DNA from: Sphingomonadaceae bacterium
Lineage (GTDB): Bacteria > Pseudomonadota > Alphaproteobacteria > Sphingomonadales > Sphingomonadaceae
DNA: 45,094 nucleotides
Direction: 5' to 3'
NCBI GenBank assembly: GCA_947476425.1
Contig: CANJQJ010000022.1
Coordinates: 1 to 45,094, forward strand
Shown here: piece after piece, positions 10,208-18,403 of the stretch
Layout of the letters: each line of letters begins with the position of its first letter
Position numbering within the stretch: the stretch's first letter is position 1
Notes under the pieces: generated by a model
The model's database searches: none
Told to the model about the DNA's origin: nothing
Seen by the model: only the letters and a program-made list of their open reading frames with translations
Made by a program: the position numbers and the translations under genes

Positions 10208-10633
10208 ATGAGTTTCGAGCGGCTTGTTGCTGAACATGACCGTATCGATTCGGTCGCACAGGCGCTTGGGCGAATGATCCTGCACGCCGTACCGTCGGTC
10301 AATGCCATATTGGCGACGAGGGCGCTGCTATCCACTGAGCTTACCGCCCATCTGGCGCATGAAGACAGCGCAATCTATCCGCGATTGCTGGCGGGCGGGT
10401 GCGAAAGCGTCGCGCAGACCGCCCATGAATTCGCCGAGGAATTCGAGCTGCTGGCCCATGATTGGCAAATCTATCTCGACGAATGGGATGCGGAGTCGAT
10501 AACGGCGGACTGGGCAGAATTCTGCAACCAGACATCGGCCGTCATGGCGCGGCTGCATAGTCGCATCGATCGTGAAAATGCCCTGCTTTATCCTGCGGCG
10601 CTCCAGGCCGGGGTCATTCGCCTGAGGGCGTAA
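10208..10633 (+). CDS. Hemerythrin-like HHE-domain protein
   Basis: This small cytoplasmic helical protein (141 residues) has candidate iron ligands in the order expected for a hemerythrin fold: EHDRID near residue 9, AHLAHEDSAIYPRL near 47-60, AHEFAEEFELLAHDW in the middle, and LHSRIDRENALLYPAAL near the C-terminus. HHE proteins bind a di-iron centre and act in oxygen, nitric oxide or iron handling. A GAGG ribosome binding site lies about 7 bases before the ATG. It is monocistronic between divergent and unrelated genes. A link to the nitrate genes 5 kb away is possible but unsupported. Confidence 0.8.
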   Translation: MSFERLVAEHDRIDSVAQALGRMILHAVPSVNAILATRALLSTELTAHLAHEDSAIYPRLLAGGCESVAQTAHEFAEEFELLAHDWQIYLDEWDAESITADWAEFCNQTSAVMARLHSRIDRENALLYPAALQAGVIRLRA

Positions 10634-10807
10634 ACCGAGCTCGCCTGACGATCTGATTGACGAATCGCCATATCAAGCGTTGTGCAAAGCAGCGTGAAGG
10701 CGTACCGGGCATGGCTTCACACAAATTTGTGGTCGCATCGCTGTCGCGGAAAGCCGGTTTCCCCACTTTTCGGCGTGATGCTCCAAAATCGACGGGATAA
10801 CCTTACC

Positions 10808-12649
10808 GTGGCGTTCGACGACCTTCCCGTATTGCTGTCCGAAGCGCTCAGCGCCCGCGGATATGAAGCCCTTACCCCGGTTCAGGCCGCTGTGGTGGAG
10901 GCCGAGGCCATTGGCCGCGACCTCATCGTTTCGGCGCAGACCGGTTCGGGCAAGACCGTAGCCTTCGGGTTGGCGATGGCGACCGAATTGCTCGGGCCAC
11001 AAGGAACCGCGCTGTCGGCCGGCGCGCCGCTGGCCTTGATCATCGCACCGACTCGCGAACTGGCATTGCAGGTCAGCCGCGAGTTCATCTGGCTCTACGG
11101 CAGGACGGGCGCGCGAATCGCAACGTGCGTCGGCGGCATGGATGCCTCGAAGGAGCGTCGTGCGCTGAGCCAGGGCGCGCAGATTGTAGTCGGCACGCCA
11201 GGGCGCCTGCGCGATCACCTCGAACGCGGCGCCCTCGACCTGTCGGCGCTCAAGGTCGCGGTGCTCGACGAGGCCGACGAAATGCTCGACATGGGCTTTC
11301 GCGACGATCTCGAGGGAATTCTCGACGCTACCCCAGACGGACGCCGCACCCTGCTGTTCTCCGCGACGATGCCGCAGCCGATCGTGTCGCTGGCGAAGCG
11401 CTATCAGCACAATGCACTTCGGGTCTCGACGGTCGGCGATAATCGCGGCCATGGCGATATCAGCTATCAGGCAGTGACGGTTGCACCGAACGACATCGAA
11501 AATGCCGTGGTCAACCTGCTGCGCTTCCATGAAGCCGAGACGGCAATGCTGTTCTGCGCGACGCGCGACAATGTCCGCCATCTTCACGCGAGCCTGATCG
11601 AGCGCGGCTTCGATGTCGTCGCGCTATCGGGGGAGCATAGCCAGAGCGAGCGCAATCACGCGCTGCAGGCGCTTCGAGATCGCCGCGCGCGGGTATGCGT
11701 GGCAACCGACGTGGCTTCGCGCGGTATCGATCTTCCGAGCCTTTCGCTCGTGATCCATGTCGAACTGCCACGCGATGCCGAATCGCTCCAGCATCGCTCG
11801 GGTCGTACCGGTCGTGCGGGCAAGAAGGGCACGGCCGTGCTGCTGGTCCCCTATCCGCGCCGCCGTCGTGTCGAATCGATGCTGCGCGGGGCGAAGATCA
11901 ACGCCGAATGGATCTCACCGCCGACGCCCGAAGCAATTCGCCGCGCTGATCACGAGCGCTTGCTCGAGACGCTGTTGCAGCCGGTGGAGATCGACGAGGA
12001 AGACAAGGCGCTGGCCCAGCGGCTGCTTTCGGAGCGCTCGCCAGAGGAAATTGCTGCGATGCTGGTCCGTGCCCATCGTGCGCGGATGCCGCAGCCCGAA
12101 GAACTGATCGACGCGAGTTCGGCGCCGCAGCGCCTTGACGGGCCTCGGCCGGGCTTCGAGGATACGATCTGGTTCCGGATGGATATCGGCCGCAGCCAGA
12201 ATGCCGATCCGCGGTGGATCCTGCCACTGCTTTGCCGTCGCGGGCATATTACCCGCAGCGAAATTGGCGCAATCCGGATCGCGGCAAACGAGACGCTGTT
12301 CGAAGTGACCCGCGCATCGGCTTCGCGCTTCGACGATGCGGTCAAGCGCACCGCTGGCGAGGATGGCGACGAGAGCGGCGTCACGATCGAGGCGATCGAG
12401 GGCAAGCCACGCGAGGAAGCGCGGCAGAATCGGCGCGAGGGTGCCCAACCGGCCCGCCACGATGCCAAGCCCTATCGCCCGAAGCTCGGGACAAGTGAGC
12501 GTGCCGGCGAGCGTTCCGGCCCGGCAGCTCCACGTTCGGGGCCACGTCCCGATCGCTCGGGTGCGGGCAAACCGTTCGGCAAGCCTGGTGGCCGTCCCGC
12601 ATCCAAGCCGGGAGCGCGGCCTTTCTCCAAGCCGACCCGGCCGCGCTAG
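10808..12649 (+). CDS. DEAD-box ATP-dependent RNA helicase with DbpA-type C-terminal domain
   Basis: This is a cytoplasmic RNA-remodelling ATPase of about 613 residues. The helicase motifs are all present: LTPVQAA, AQTGSGKT, PTRELALQ, GTPGRLRDHL, DEAD, SAT, ATDVASRGIDLP and HRSGRTGRAGKKG. The segment of roughly 80 residues around DTIWFRMDIGRSQNADP resembles the DbpA/CsdA RNA-binding domain, and the tail is basic and rich in Arg, Pro, Gly and Lys. I prefer the GTG at 10808 (reads VAFDDLPVLLSEAL, with GGGATAA about 10 bases upstream) because homologues begin at this point. In-frame ATGs at 10682 and 10778 would add an unconserved leader. The role is probably in ribosome assembly or cold-shock RNA metabolism. 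Confidence 0.93.
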   Translation: MAFDDLPVLLSEALSARGYEALTPVQAAVVEAEAIGRDLIVSAQTGSGKTVAFGLAMATELLGPQGTALSAGAPLALIIAPTRELALQVSREFIWLYGRTGARIATCVGGMDASKERRALSQGAQIVVGTPGRLRDHLERGALDLSALKVAVLDEADEMLDMGFRDDLEGILDATPDGRRTLLFSATMPQPIVSLAKRYQHNALRVSTVGDNRGHGDISYQAVTVAPNDIENAVVNLLRFHEAETAMLFCATRDNVRHLHASLIERGFDVVALSGEHSQSERNHALQALRDRRARVCVATDVASRGIDLPSLSLVIHVELPRDAESLQHRSGRTGRAGKKGTAVLLVPYPRRRRVESMLRGAKINAEWISPPTPEAIRRADHERLLETLLQPVEIDEEDKALAQRLLSERSPEEIAAMLVRAHRARMPQPEELIDASSAPQRLDGPRPGFEDTIWFRMDIGRSQNADPRWILPLLCRRGHITRSEIGAIRIAANETLFEVTRASASRFDDAVKRTAGEDGDESGVTIEAIEGKPREEARQNRREGAQPARHDAKPYRPKLGTSERAGERSGPAAPRSGPRPDRSGAGKPFGKPGGRPASKPGARPFSKPTRPR

Positions 12650-12655
12650 GTTTCG

Positions 12656-13108
12656 ATGCCCGCGATACTCGTCGATGCGGATGCCTGTCCGGTCAAGGAG
12701 GAGATCTACAAGGTCGCCTTCCGGCATGAAGTTCCGGTGACGATCGTCAGCAACAGCCCGATCCGGGTGCCTGAGCATCCGCTGATCGGCCGCGAGGTCG
12801 TGAGCGCGAGTTTCGACGCTGCGGATGACTGGATCGCCGAACGCGCATCGGTCGGCACCGTGGTGGTCACTGCGGATATCCTGCTGGCGGATCGCTGCCT
12901 CAAGGCGGGCGCCGTCGTGATCGGTTCGAATGGCAAGCCGTTCACGTCGAGCTCGATCGGCGGGGCGATCGCCACAAGGGCGATCATGGCCGATTTGCGT
13001 GCGGGCGGCGATGCCATCGGCGGGCCACCACCCTTTTCGAAGGTGGATCGCTCGCGATTTCTTTCTTCACTCGACGAGGCGCTGGTGCGCCTGAAGCGCG
13101 GAAGCTGA
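12656..13108 (+). CDS. UPF0178 (YaiI/YqxD) family protein
   Basis: This 150-residue member of the DUF188/YaiI family is a PIN-like fold protein of unknown function. Diagnostic segments are ILVDADACPVKEEIYKVA at the N-terminus, VVTADILLADRCLKAG in the middle, and GPPPFSKVDRSRFLSSLD near the end. The conserved aspartates (VDADACP, TADILLADR) look like a metal site, which would fit a nuclease, but activity is not established. It lies 6 bases after the helicase gene and 4 bases before the ABC-F gene, suggesting cotranscription. Confidence 0.93.
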   Translation: MPAILVDADACPVKEEIYKVAFRHEVPVTIVSNSPIRVPEHPLIGREVVSASFDAADDWIAERASVGTVVVTADILLADRCLKAGAVVIGSNGKPFTSSSIGGAIATRAIMADLRAGGDAIGGPPPFSKVDRSRFLSSLDEALVRLKRGS

Positions 13109-13112
13109 TCTG

Positions 13113-14984
13113 ATGTTGAACCTTAATGGCATTACCGTGCGTCTCGGCGGGCGCGTCATTCTCGACAAGGCGACTGCTGCCTTGCCGCCTCGCAGCCGGG
13201 TCGGGCTGATCGGGCGCAATGGTGCGGGCAAGTCGACTCTGATGAAGGTGATGATCGGGCAGCTCGATCCCGACGACGGCTTCGTCGATATGCCGCGGGC
13301 GACCCGTGTCGGTTATATTGCCCAGGAAGCGCCAAGTGGCGACGCCAGCCCGTTCGAAACGGTGCTTGCCGCGGATACCGAGCGCGCTGCACTGCTGGAA
13401 GAGAGCGAAGTCTGCCACGATCCCGATCGCCTCGGCGAGGTTCATGAGCGCTTGAATGCGATCGATGCCTATACCGCACCCGCGCGGGCCTCGCGGATTC
13501 TGCTCGGGCTCGGCTTCGACGAGGAAATGCAGGGGCGGCCGCTGGACAGCTATTCGGGCGGCTGGAAGATGCGCGTCGCACTCGCGTCGCTGCTTTTCTC
13601 GGGGCCGGACCTGCTGCTGCTCGACGAGCCTTCGAACCATCTCGATCTCGAAGCAACGATGTGGCTGGAGAATTTCCTTCGCTCGTACCGCGCCACGATT
13701 GTCGTGATCAGCCATGAGCGTGACCTGCTCAACAATGTCGTCGATCACATTCTCCATCTCGAACAGGGCAAGGTGACGCTTTACCCGGGCGGTTATGATG
13801 CGTTCGAGCGCCAGCGTGCCGAGCGGATCGCGCAAGTGCAGGCCGCCAGCGAACGCCAGGCTACCGAGCGCGCGAAACTGCAGGATTATGTTGCCCGCAA
13901 TAGCGCGCGCGCCTCGACGGCCAAGCAAGCGCAATCGCGCGCCAAGGCGCTTGCGAAGATGCAGCCAATCGCGGCGATCATCGAAGATCCGAGCCTGTCG
14001 TTCGTGTTCCCCAGCCCGCCCGAGATGCGACCGCCTTTGATCACGCTGGACATGGCTTCGGTCGGCTACGGCGACAAGCCGATCCTCCAGCGGCTCAACC
14101 TGCGAATCGATCCGGATGACCGGATCGCGTTGCTCGGCCGCAACGGCAACGGCAAGACCACGCTTGCGCGGCTATTGGCTGCGCAGCTGACGCCGATGGA
14201 AGGCGAGATGAACGCCTCGGGCAAGATGACCGTTGGCTACTTCACCCAATATCAGGTGGAAGAGCTCGATACGACGGATACGCCGCTTGAGCACATGACG
14301 CGCCAGATGAAGGGCGCCACTCCTGCCGCCGTGCGCGCGCAGCTTGGCCGTTTCGGATTTTCGGGAGATCGCGCGACGCAGAAGGTGGGCAGCCTTTCGG
14401 GTGGCGAGCGAGCGCGGCTTGCGCTGGCGCTGATCACCCGCGAGGCGCCCAGCATGCTGATCCTCGACGAACCGACGAACCATCTCGACGTCGACTCACG
14501 CGAGGCGCTCGTCCAGGCGCTCAACAGCTATTCGGGCGCGGTGGTGATCGTCAGCCATGATCGTCACATGATCGCGCTGGTCGCCGACCGGCTGGTGCTG
14601 GTCGATCATGGTCGAGCCGAGGAATATAACGGCACGCTCGAAGATTATACCGACATGATCCTTGGCAAGAGCCCGTCGTCGGGTAGTGGTGCGTCCAAGG
14701 CCGACAAGAAGGCGGATCGCAAGGCCGCCGCTGCCGCGCGCGAGCAGAACAAATCCCTGCGCGAGGCCGTTACGGTTGCCGAAAAGGCGATGGCTGCGCT
14801 TACGGCGGACCGTGCGCGCATCGAGCGCGCGATGTTCGATCCCGCTTCGGCAGCTCCGCAGGAACGCGAATGCTCGATGAGCGAATTGATGAAGCGTCGC
14901 GCCGATATCGAGAAAAAGCTGGAGGAAGCTGAGGAACGCTGGCTCGCGGCATCGGCGGCGCTTGAGAGCCAGGAAGCGGCCTAG
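13113..14984 (+). CDS. ABC-F family ATPase (translation factor type)
   Basis: This 623-residue soluble protein has two ABC ATPase domains and no membrane segments, the hallmark of ABC-F proteins, which act on the ribosome. The first domain has GRNGAGKST (about residue 35) and LDEPSNHLDLEA. The second has GRNGNGKTT, LSGGERARLALAL and LDEPTNHLDVDS. The linker between them (about 235-300) is rich in Arg, Ala, Gln and Lys, as expected for the P-site interaction motif. The C-terminal 100 residues are charged and coiled-coil-like. It resembles the YheS/Uup group; the exact subfamily is not assigned. Confidence 0.93.
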   Translation: MLNLNGITVRLGGRVILDKATAALPPRSRVGLIGRNGAGKSTLMKVMIGQLDPDDGFVDMPRATRVGYIAQEAPSGDASPFETVLAADTERAALLEESEVCHDPDRLGEVHERLNAIDAYTAPARASRILLGLGFDEEMQGRPLDSYSGGWKMRVALASLLFSGPDLLLLDEPSNHLDLEATMWLENFLRSYRATIVVISHERDLLNNVVDHILHLEQGKVTLYPGGYDAFERQRAERIAQVQAASERQATERAKLQDYVARNSARASTAKQAQSRAKALAKMQPIAAIIEDPSLSFVFPSPPEMRPPLITLDMASVGYGDKPILQRLNLRIDPDDRIALLGRNGNGKTTLARLLAAQLTPMEGEMNASGKMTVGYFTQYQVEELDTTDTPLEHMTRQMKGATPAAVRAQLGRFGFSGDRATQKVGSLSGGERARLALALITREAPSMLILDEPTNHLDVDSREALVQALNSYSGAVVIVSHDRHMIALVADRLVLVDHGRAEEYNGTLEDYTDMILGKSPSSGSGASKADKKADRKAAAAAREQNKSLREAVTVAEKAMAALTADRARIERAMFDPASAAPQERECSMSELMKRRADIEKKLEEAEERWLAASAALESQEAA

Positions 14985-15008
14985 GACCGGAATGCGGTTT
15001 CGGCATCG

Positions 15009-15036
15009 TTGACAGAAGCCGAAGTCCCGTTACTTC
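15009..15036 (+). promoter_or_regulatory. Possible promoter of nasT-nasS
   Basis: A perfect -35 hexamer TTGACA (15009-15014) is followed after 16 bases by TACTTC, a poor -10. If used, transcription would begin near 15043, too late for the upstream TTG at 15042 to serve as a start codon. Assigned by eye. Confidence 0.4.
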
Positions 15037-15059
15037 TTTGATTGCCCAAGGAGGTTCCC

Positions 15060-15641
15060 CTGAAGATTGCGGTGGTTGATGAAAGCGTGGCACGCGCGGC
15101 GATGATCGAGGAAGGCCTGCGCGAGGCGGGCTTTTCCGATATTCATCTGCTGCTGGAGCGAAACGGCCTTGTGGCGCGGCTGACGACGCTCGCGCCGGAC
15201 GTGGTGCTCATCAATCTCGAAAATCCCGGCCGTGACATATTGGAGGAGAGCTTCGCGATATCGCGAGCGCTGGCACGGCCGATCGCGATGTTCGTCGACC
15301 AGTCCGATGAGCGGTCTATTGCCGAAGCGGTCGATGCGGGAATTTCCGCCTACATCGTCGACGGGCTCCGTAAGGAGCGAATCAAGCCGATCCTCGAACT
15401 TGCCGTGCGGCGGTTCCACGCTTTTTCGCGGCTTCAACAGGAGCTTTCGGATGCCAAGTCTGCCTTGGCTGAGCGCAAGGCGATCGACAAGGCCAAGGCA
15501 CTGCTGATGAAACGACGCGGAATCGACGAGCCCGCGGCCTATGCGTTGTTGCGCAAGCAGGCGATGGATACCGGCCGGCGCGTTGCGGACATTGCCGAGG
15601 CGCTACTCACCGCCGAAACCCTGCTGGGAGGATTATCGTGA
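15060..15641 (+). CDS. nasT: ANTAR-domain antiterminator NasT
   Basis: This 193-residue protein has an N-terminal receiver-like domain (KIAVVDE...) and a C-terminal ANTAR RNA-binding domain (about residues 130-190, with KAKALLMKRRG, AAYALLRKQAMD and VADIAEALL). NasT binds paired hairpins in nas leader RNAs and prevents termination; NasS holds it inactive without nitrate. In the receiver, the usual phosphoacceptor Asp appears as Asn (INLENPGRD, N52), so control by phosphorylation is unlikely. Start choice: AAGGAGG at 15048-15054 lies 5 bases before a CTG at 15060, where homologues begin. The alternative TTG at 15042 has no ribosome binding site and would place AAGGAGG inside the coding region. 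The stop overlaps the nasS start by four bases. Confidence 0.9.
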   Translation: MKIAVVDESVARAAMIEEGLREAGFSDIHLLLERNGLVARLTTLAPDVVLINLENPGRDILEESFAISRALARPIAMFVDQSDERSIAEAVDAGISAYIVDGLRKERIKPILELAVRRFHAFSRLQQELSDAKSALAERKAIDKAKALLMKRRGIDEPAAYALLRKQAMDTGRRVADIAEALLTAETLLGGLS

Positions 15642-16840
15642 GCCGCTTCCGGATAGGTTTCGTCCCGCTGGTTGATGCCGTGCTGCCGATCGTCGCGCAC
15701 GCGCTGGGGTTGGCGGCGCGCGAAGGCGTGTCGATCGAACTGGTCCGCGATCCGAGCTGGGCGACGGTGCGGGACCGACTGATCTACGGCCAGACCGATG
15801 CGGCGCATTTGCTTGCGCCACTCGCGATCGCCACGGCAATGGGGCTTGATCGACCGGCCGTTCCACTCGGCGCGCCGTTCATGCTCGGCCTGAACGGCAA
15901 CACGGTGACGGTGTCGGCGCGAGTGGCGGCGCTTCTCGGCGGCGAGGGCGGCGACGTGGCCGCCACGGGGCGGGCCCTGGCGGCGCTGGCGCGGTCGGAA
16001 GTCGCGGTCGGCCGCAGGCTTCGGTTCGCGGTGGTGCATCGCTATTCGAGCCACAATTACATGTTGCGCTACTGGCTTGCGGCTTCTGGTTGCGATCCCG
16101 ACCGCGACGTCGAAATCATCGTCGTACCACCGCCGTTTGTCGCCGAGGCGTTCGCGCTCGGCGAGATTGACGGGTCATGCGTGGGGGAGCCCTGGAACAG
16201 CGTCGCAGTCGAGCGTGGCGACGCCGTAATCGTCGCCGCGACCAGCCAGATATGGAATCGTGGCGTCGAGAAACTGCTCGCATTCCGTCAGGGCGTGCTC
16301 GACGAACGAAGCGAGGACGTCGCGGCGTTGTTGCGTGCGTTGCACGAAGCGGGTCGGATCGTCGCCGATCCGGGGCGCCATGAAGAGATTGCCGCGCTAT
16401 TGGCGGCGCCCGAATATATCGGCCAGCCATCCGATCTGATCCTGCGAGCGCTTTCCGGAAAGCTGGTGCTCCGTCACGACGCCGAGATTACACCGATCGA
16501 AGACTTCCTCGTGCTGCATCGCGAAGCGGCAAACTTTCCGTGGCGGAGCCAGGCGATGTGGCTCTATTCGCAGATGGTCCGATGGGGGCATGCCCCGCTG
16601 GGCGAGGGGGGCTTCGAAGCCGCCGCCGCGGTTTTCCGTCCCGACATATATCGTGCCGCGCTTGCGGGAACCGACGCTATTCTGCCGAGCGCGAGCGCAA
16701 AGGTCGAGGGCGCGATAGCAAGATCATTGGGCGCCGGTTCGGTTACCGGACGACTGATCCTTGGCCCGGACCGCTTTTTCGACGGGGTGTTGTTCGATCC
16801 CGATCGAGCGCTGGATTATGTTGCTGCCCAGGCTCGATAA
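15638..16840 (+). CDS. nasS: Cytoplasmic nitrate sensor NasS (NrtA-like)
   Basis: This 400-residue protein is related to the nitrate-binding protein NrtA but has no signal peptide, as expected for NasS, which binds nitrate or nitrite in the cytoplasm and releases NasT. Family segments are RIGFVPLVDAVLPIVAHALGL, DPSWATVRDRLIYGQTDAAHLLAPL, VHRYSSHNYMLRYWLAASG and GEIDGSCVGEPWNSVAV. The start is GTG, overlapping the nasT stop (GTGA), with GGGAGGA upstream. The order here is nasT then nasS. It is followed by the leader of the nrt-nir-nas operon, the target of the pair. Confidence 0.9.
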   Translation: MSRFRIGFVPLVDAVLPIVAHALGLAAREGVSIELVRDPSWATVRDRLIYGQTDAAHLLAPLAIATAMGLDRPAVPLGAPFMLGLNGNTVTVSARVAALLGGEGGDVAATGRALAALARSEVAVGRRLRFAVVHRYSSHNYMLRYWLAASGCDPDRDVEIIVVPPPFVAEAFALGEIDGSCVGEPWNSVAVERGDAVIVAATSQIWNRGVEKLLAFRQGVLDERSEDVAALLRALHEAGRIVADPGRHEEIAALLAAPEYIGQPSDLILRALSGKLVLRHDAEITPIEDFLVLHREAANFPWRSQAMWLYSQMVRWGHAPLGEGGFEAAAAVFRPDIYRAALAGTDAILPSASAKVEGAIARSLGAGSVTGRLILGPDRFFDGVLFDPDRALDYVAAQAR

Positions 16841-16861
16841 ATCCCCTCCTGGCAAATTATG

Positions 16862-16875
16862 TTGCGGCGCCGCAA
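16862..16875. promoter_or_regulatory. 14-bp perfect palindrome downstream of nasS
   Basis: TTGCGGC directly abuts its reverse complement GCCGCAA, 22 bases after the nasS stop and about 90 bases before the first leader hairpin. With no loop it is a poor RNA hairpin but a good site for a dimeric regulator of the nrt promoter. The protein that might bind it is unknown. Confidence 0.4.
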
Positions 16876-16951
16876 AAATCACCTTGCGCGTCGCTCGAAT
16901 CAGTGACAGTCTTGTGAAACTCGGACGAAGAGGTCCTGAGTTGAGATAGAT

Positions 16952-17005
16952 CGGGCTGGTCCAACGATGGATCGCCCGCCCGCAAAGCGAACAGGCAACG
17001 ACGCC
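16952..17005 (+). ncRNA. Tandem-hairpin ANTAR target (NasT-binding leader) of the nas operon
   Basis: Two hairpins carry near-identical six-base loops. P1 (16952-16978) pairs CGGG, a bulged C, then TGGTCC with GGATCG-CCCG around the loop AACGAT (16963-16968). P2 (16994-17005) pairs GGC with GCC around AACGAC (16997-17002). Both loops have A at position 1 and G at position 4, the signature reported for ANTAR-protein RNA targets. The P2 stem is short. Its right arm GCC (17003-17005) is part of the left arm of the following terminator, so P2 and the terminator are mutually exclusive. Confidence 0.8.
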
Positions 17006-17049
17006 GCCCCGAACCGGTCCCATGAGACCGCGTTTGCGGCGGTTTTTTT
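17003..17049 (+). terminator. Intrinsic terminator in the nas leader, regulated by antitermination
   Basis: GCCGCC (17003-17008) can pair with GGCGGT (17038-17043), followed by a run of seven T to 17049. The stem encloses an inner hairpin CGGTC-ccatga-GACCG (17015-17030). A simpler terminator, ACCGCG-tttg-CGGCGGT (17027-17043), is also possible. It lies 36 bases before nrtA and would end transcription unless NasT stabilises the upstream P2 hairpin. Confidence 0.8.
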
Positions 17050-17084
17050 CGTTTCGGTTTTTTTCCAAACTGGGGAGCAAGAAC

Positions 17085-18380
17085 ATGGCTGACGATGACA
17101 TGAAGGCAATCGGCAGGCGCGGGCTTTTCAAGGCCGCCGGCGCGCTGGGGACTGTTGCAGCGATCGAAGCGACCCGCCAGGCCTTGCCTGGAGCGGCATT
17201 CGCAGCCGCCGCCGGTCCCGAGGTGAAGGGCGCACGGCTTGGTTTCATCGCGCTGACCGATGCGGCGCCATTGATCATGGCCAAGGAATTGGGGCTGTTC
17301 GCCAAATATGGCATGCCCGACGTGGTCGTCGCCAAGCAGGCAAGCTGGGGTGCGACACGGGACAATCTGGTTCTCGGCAGTGATGGCGGCGGCATTGACG
17401 GCGCGCATATCCTGACGCCGATGCCTTATCTGCTGACGCTTGGCACGATCGGCAAGGCGACGCCGATGAGCATTCTCGCGCGGCTCAACGTCAACGGCCA
17501 GGCAATTTCGGTCGAGAAGGAATATCTCACCGCGAAGGCAGATCTCGACTCGGCAAAGATGAAGGGAATCATCGCCAAGCGTAAGGCTGCCGGCAACAAG
17601 ATCACGATGGCGATGACCTTTCCGGGCGGAACGCATGACCTGTGGATCCGCTACTGGCTCGCAGCCGGAGGCATCGATCCCGACAAGGATCTCGAGCTGA
17701 TCACGATTCCGCCGCCCCAGATGGTCGCGAACATGCGCGCGAACACGATGGAGGCCTTTTGTGTGGGCGAGCCATGGAATGACCAGCTCGTTGCCCAGAA
17801 CCTCGGCTACACTGCAGTATCAACTGGCCAGCTTTGGATGAACCACCCAGAAAAGAGCTTCGCGATGCGAAGCGACTGGGTGGCCGCACATCCCCGCGCT
17901 GCGGTCGCGCTCACTGCGGCAATCATCGAGGCGCAGCGCTGGTGCGATAATCCCGCCAACATCGCGCGGATGGCATCGGCGATCGGCGGTCGAGACTATC
18001 TCAAGGTTCCGGTCACCGACATCGCCGATCGGCTCGCTGGCAACTTCACGATGGGCGATGGGCGCGTGTTCAAGAACGCTCCGTTCAAGATGAAGTTCTG
18101 GGCGTCGAACGCCTCGTTCCCGTTCAAGAGCCATGACGTGTGGTTCCTCACCGAAGAGCAGCGCTGGGGCAAGCTGCCGATGACGCTCAATCGGATGGCG
18201 ACAGTGGGCAAGGTCAATCGCGCCGACATCTGGCGACAGGCGGCAGCGCTCGCAAAGGTCCCCCCGGCGCAGATCCCGAAGGTCGATAGCCGCGGCATCG
18301 AGAAATTCTTCGACGGCAAGGTCTTCAACCCTGCCAATCCCGCAGCCTACCTGGCGAGTCTTGGCATCAAGCGCGTCTGA
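17085..18380 (+). CDS. nrtA: Nitrate ABC transporter substrate-binding protein
   Basis: This 431-residue member of the CmpA/NrtA family binds nitrate in the periplasm and delivers it to NrtB/NrtC. The N-terminus has a twin-arginine signal (GRRGLFKAAGALGTVAAIEA) with possible cleavage after PGAAFAAAA. Mature-domain features include ARLGFIALTDAAPLIMAKELGLF, TFPGGTHDLWIRYWLAAGG and EAFCVGEPWNDQLV. The ATG at 17085 has GGGGAG upstream. The frame is open further 5', but that would run through the terminator. It is the first gene of the operon behind the NasT-responsive leader. Cyanate or bicarbonate binding is possible within the family, but context favours nitrate. Confidence 0.92.
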   Translation: MADDDMKAIGRRGLFKAAGALGTVAAIEATRQALPGAAFAAAAGPEVKGARLGFIALTDAAPLIMAKELGLFAKYGMPDVVVAKQASWGATRDNLVLGSDGGGIDGAHILTPMPYLLTLGTIGKATPMSILARLNVNGQAISVEKEYLTAKADLDSAKMKGIIAKRKAAGNKITMAMTFPGGTHDLWIRYWLAAGGIDPDKDLELITIPPPQMVANMRANTMEAFCVGEPWNDQLVAQNLGYTAVSTGQLWMNHPEKSFAMRSDWVAAHPRAAVALTAAIIEAQRWCDNPANIARMASAIGGRDYLKVPVTDIADRLAGNFTMGDGRVFKNAPFKMKFWASNASFPFKSHDVWFLTEEQRWGKLPMTLNRMATVGKVNRADIWRQAAALAKVPPAQIPKVDSRGIEKFFDGKVFNPANPAAYLASLGIKRV

Positions 18381-18403
18381 TGATGAGCGTTGGAGAGACC
18401 GAA

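Noticed and set aside
10634..10807. N-terminal extension of the helicase from ATG 10682
   Set aside because: The added 42 residues are not helicase-like, and the conserved start is at the GTG at 10808.
16850..16865. Possible sigma-54 promoter TGGCAAATTATGTTGC upstream of the nas leader
   Set aside because: The GG and GC dinucleotides are 11 bases apart; a sigma-54 element needs 10, so the match is out of register.
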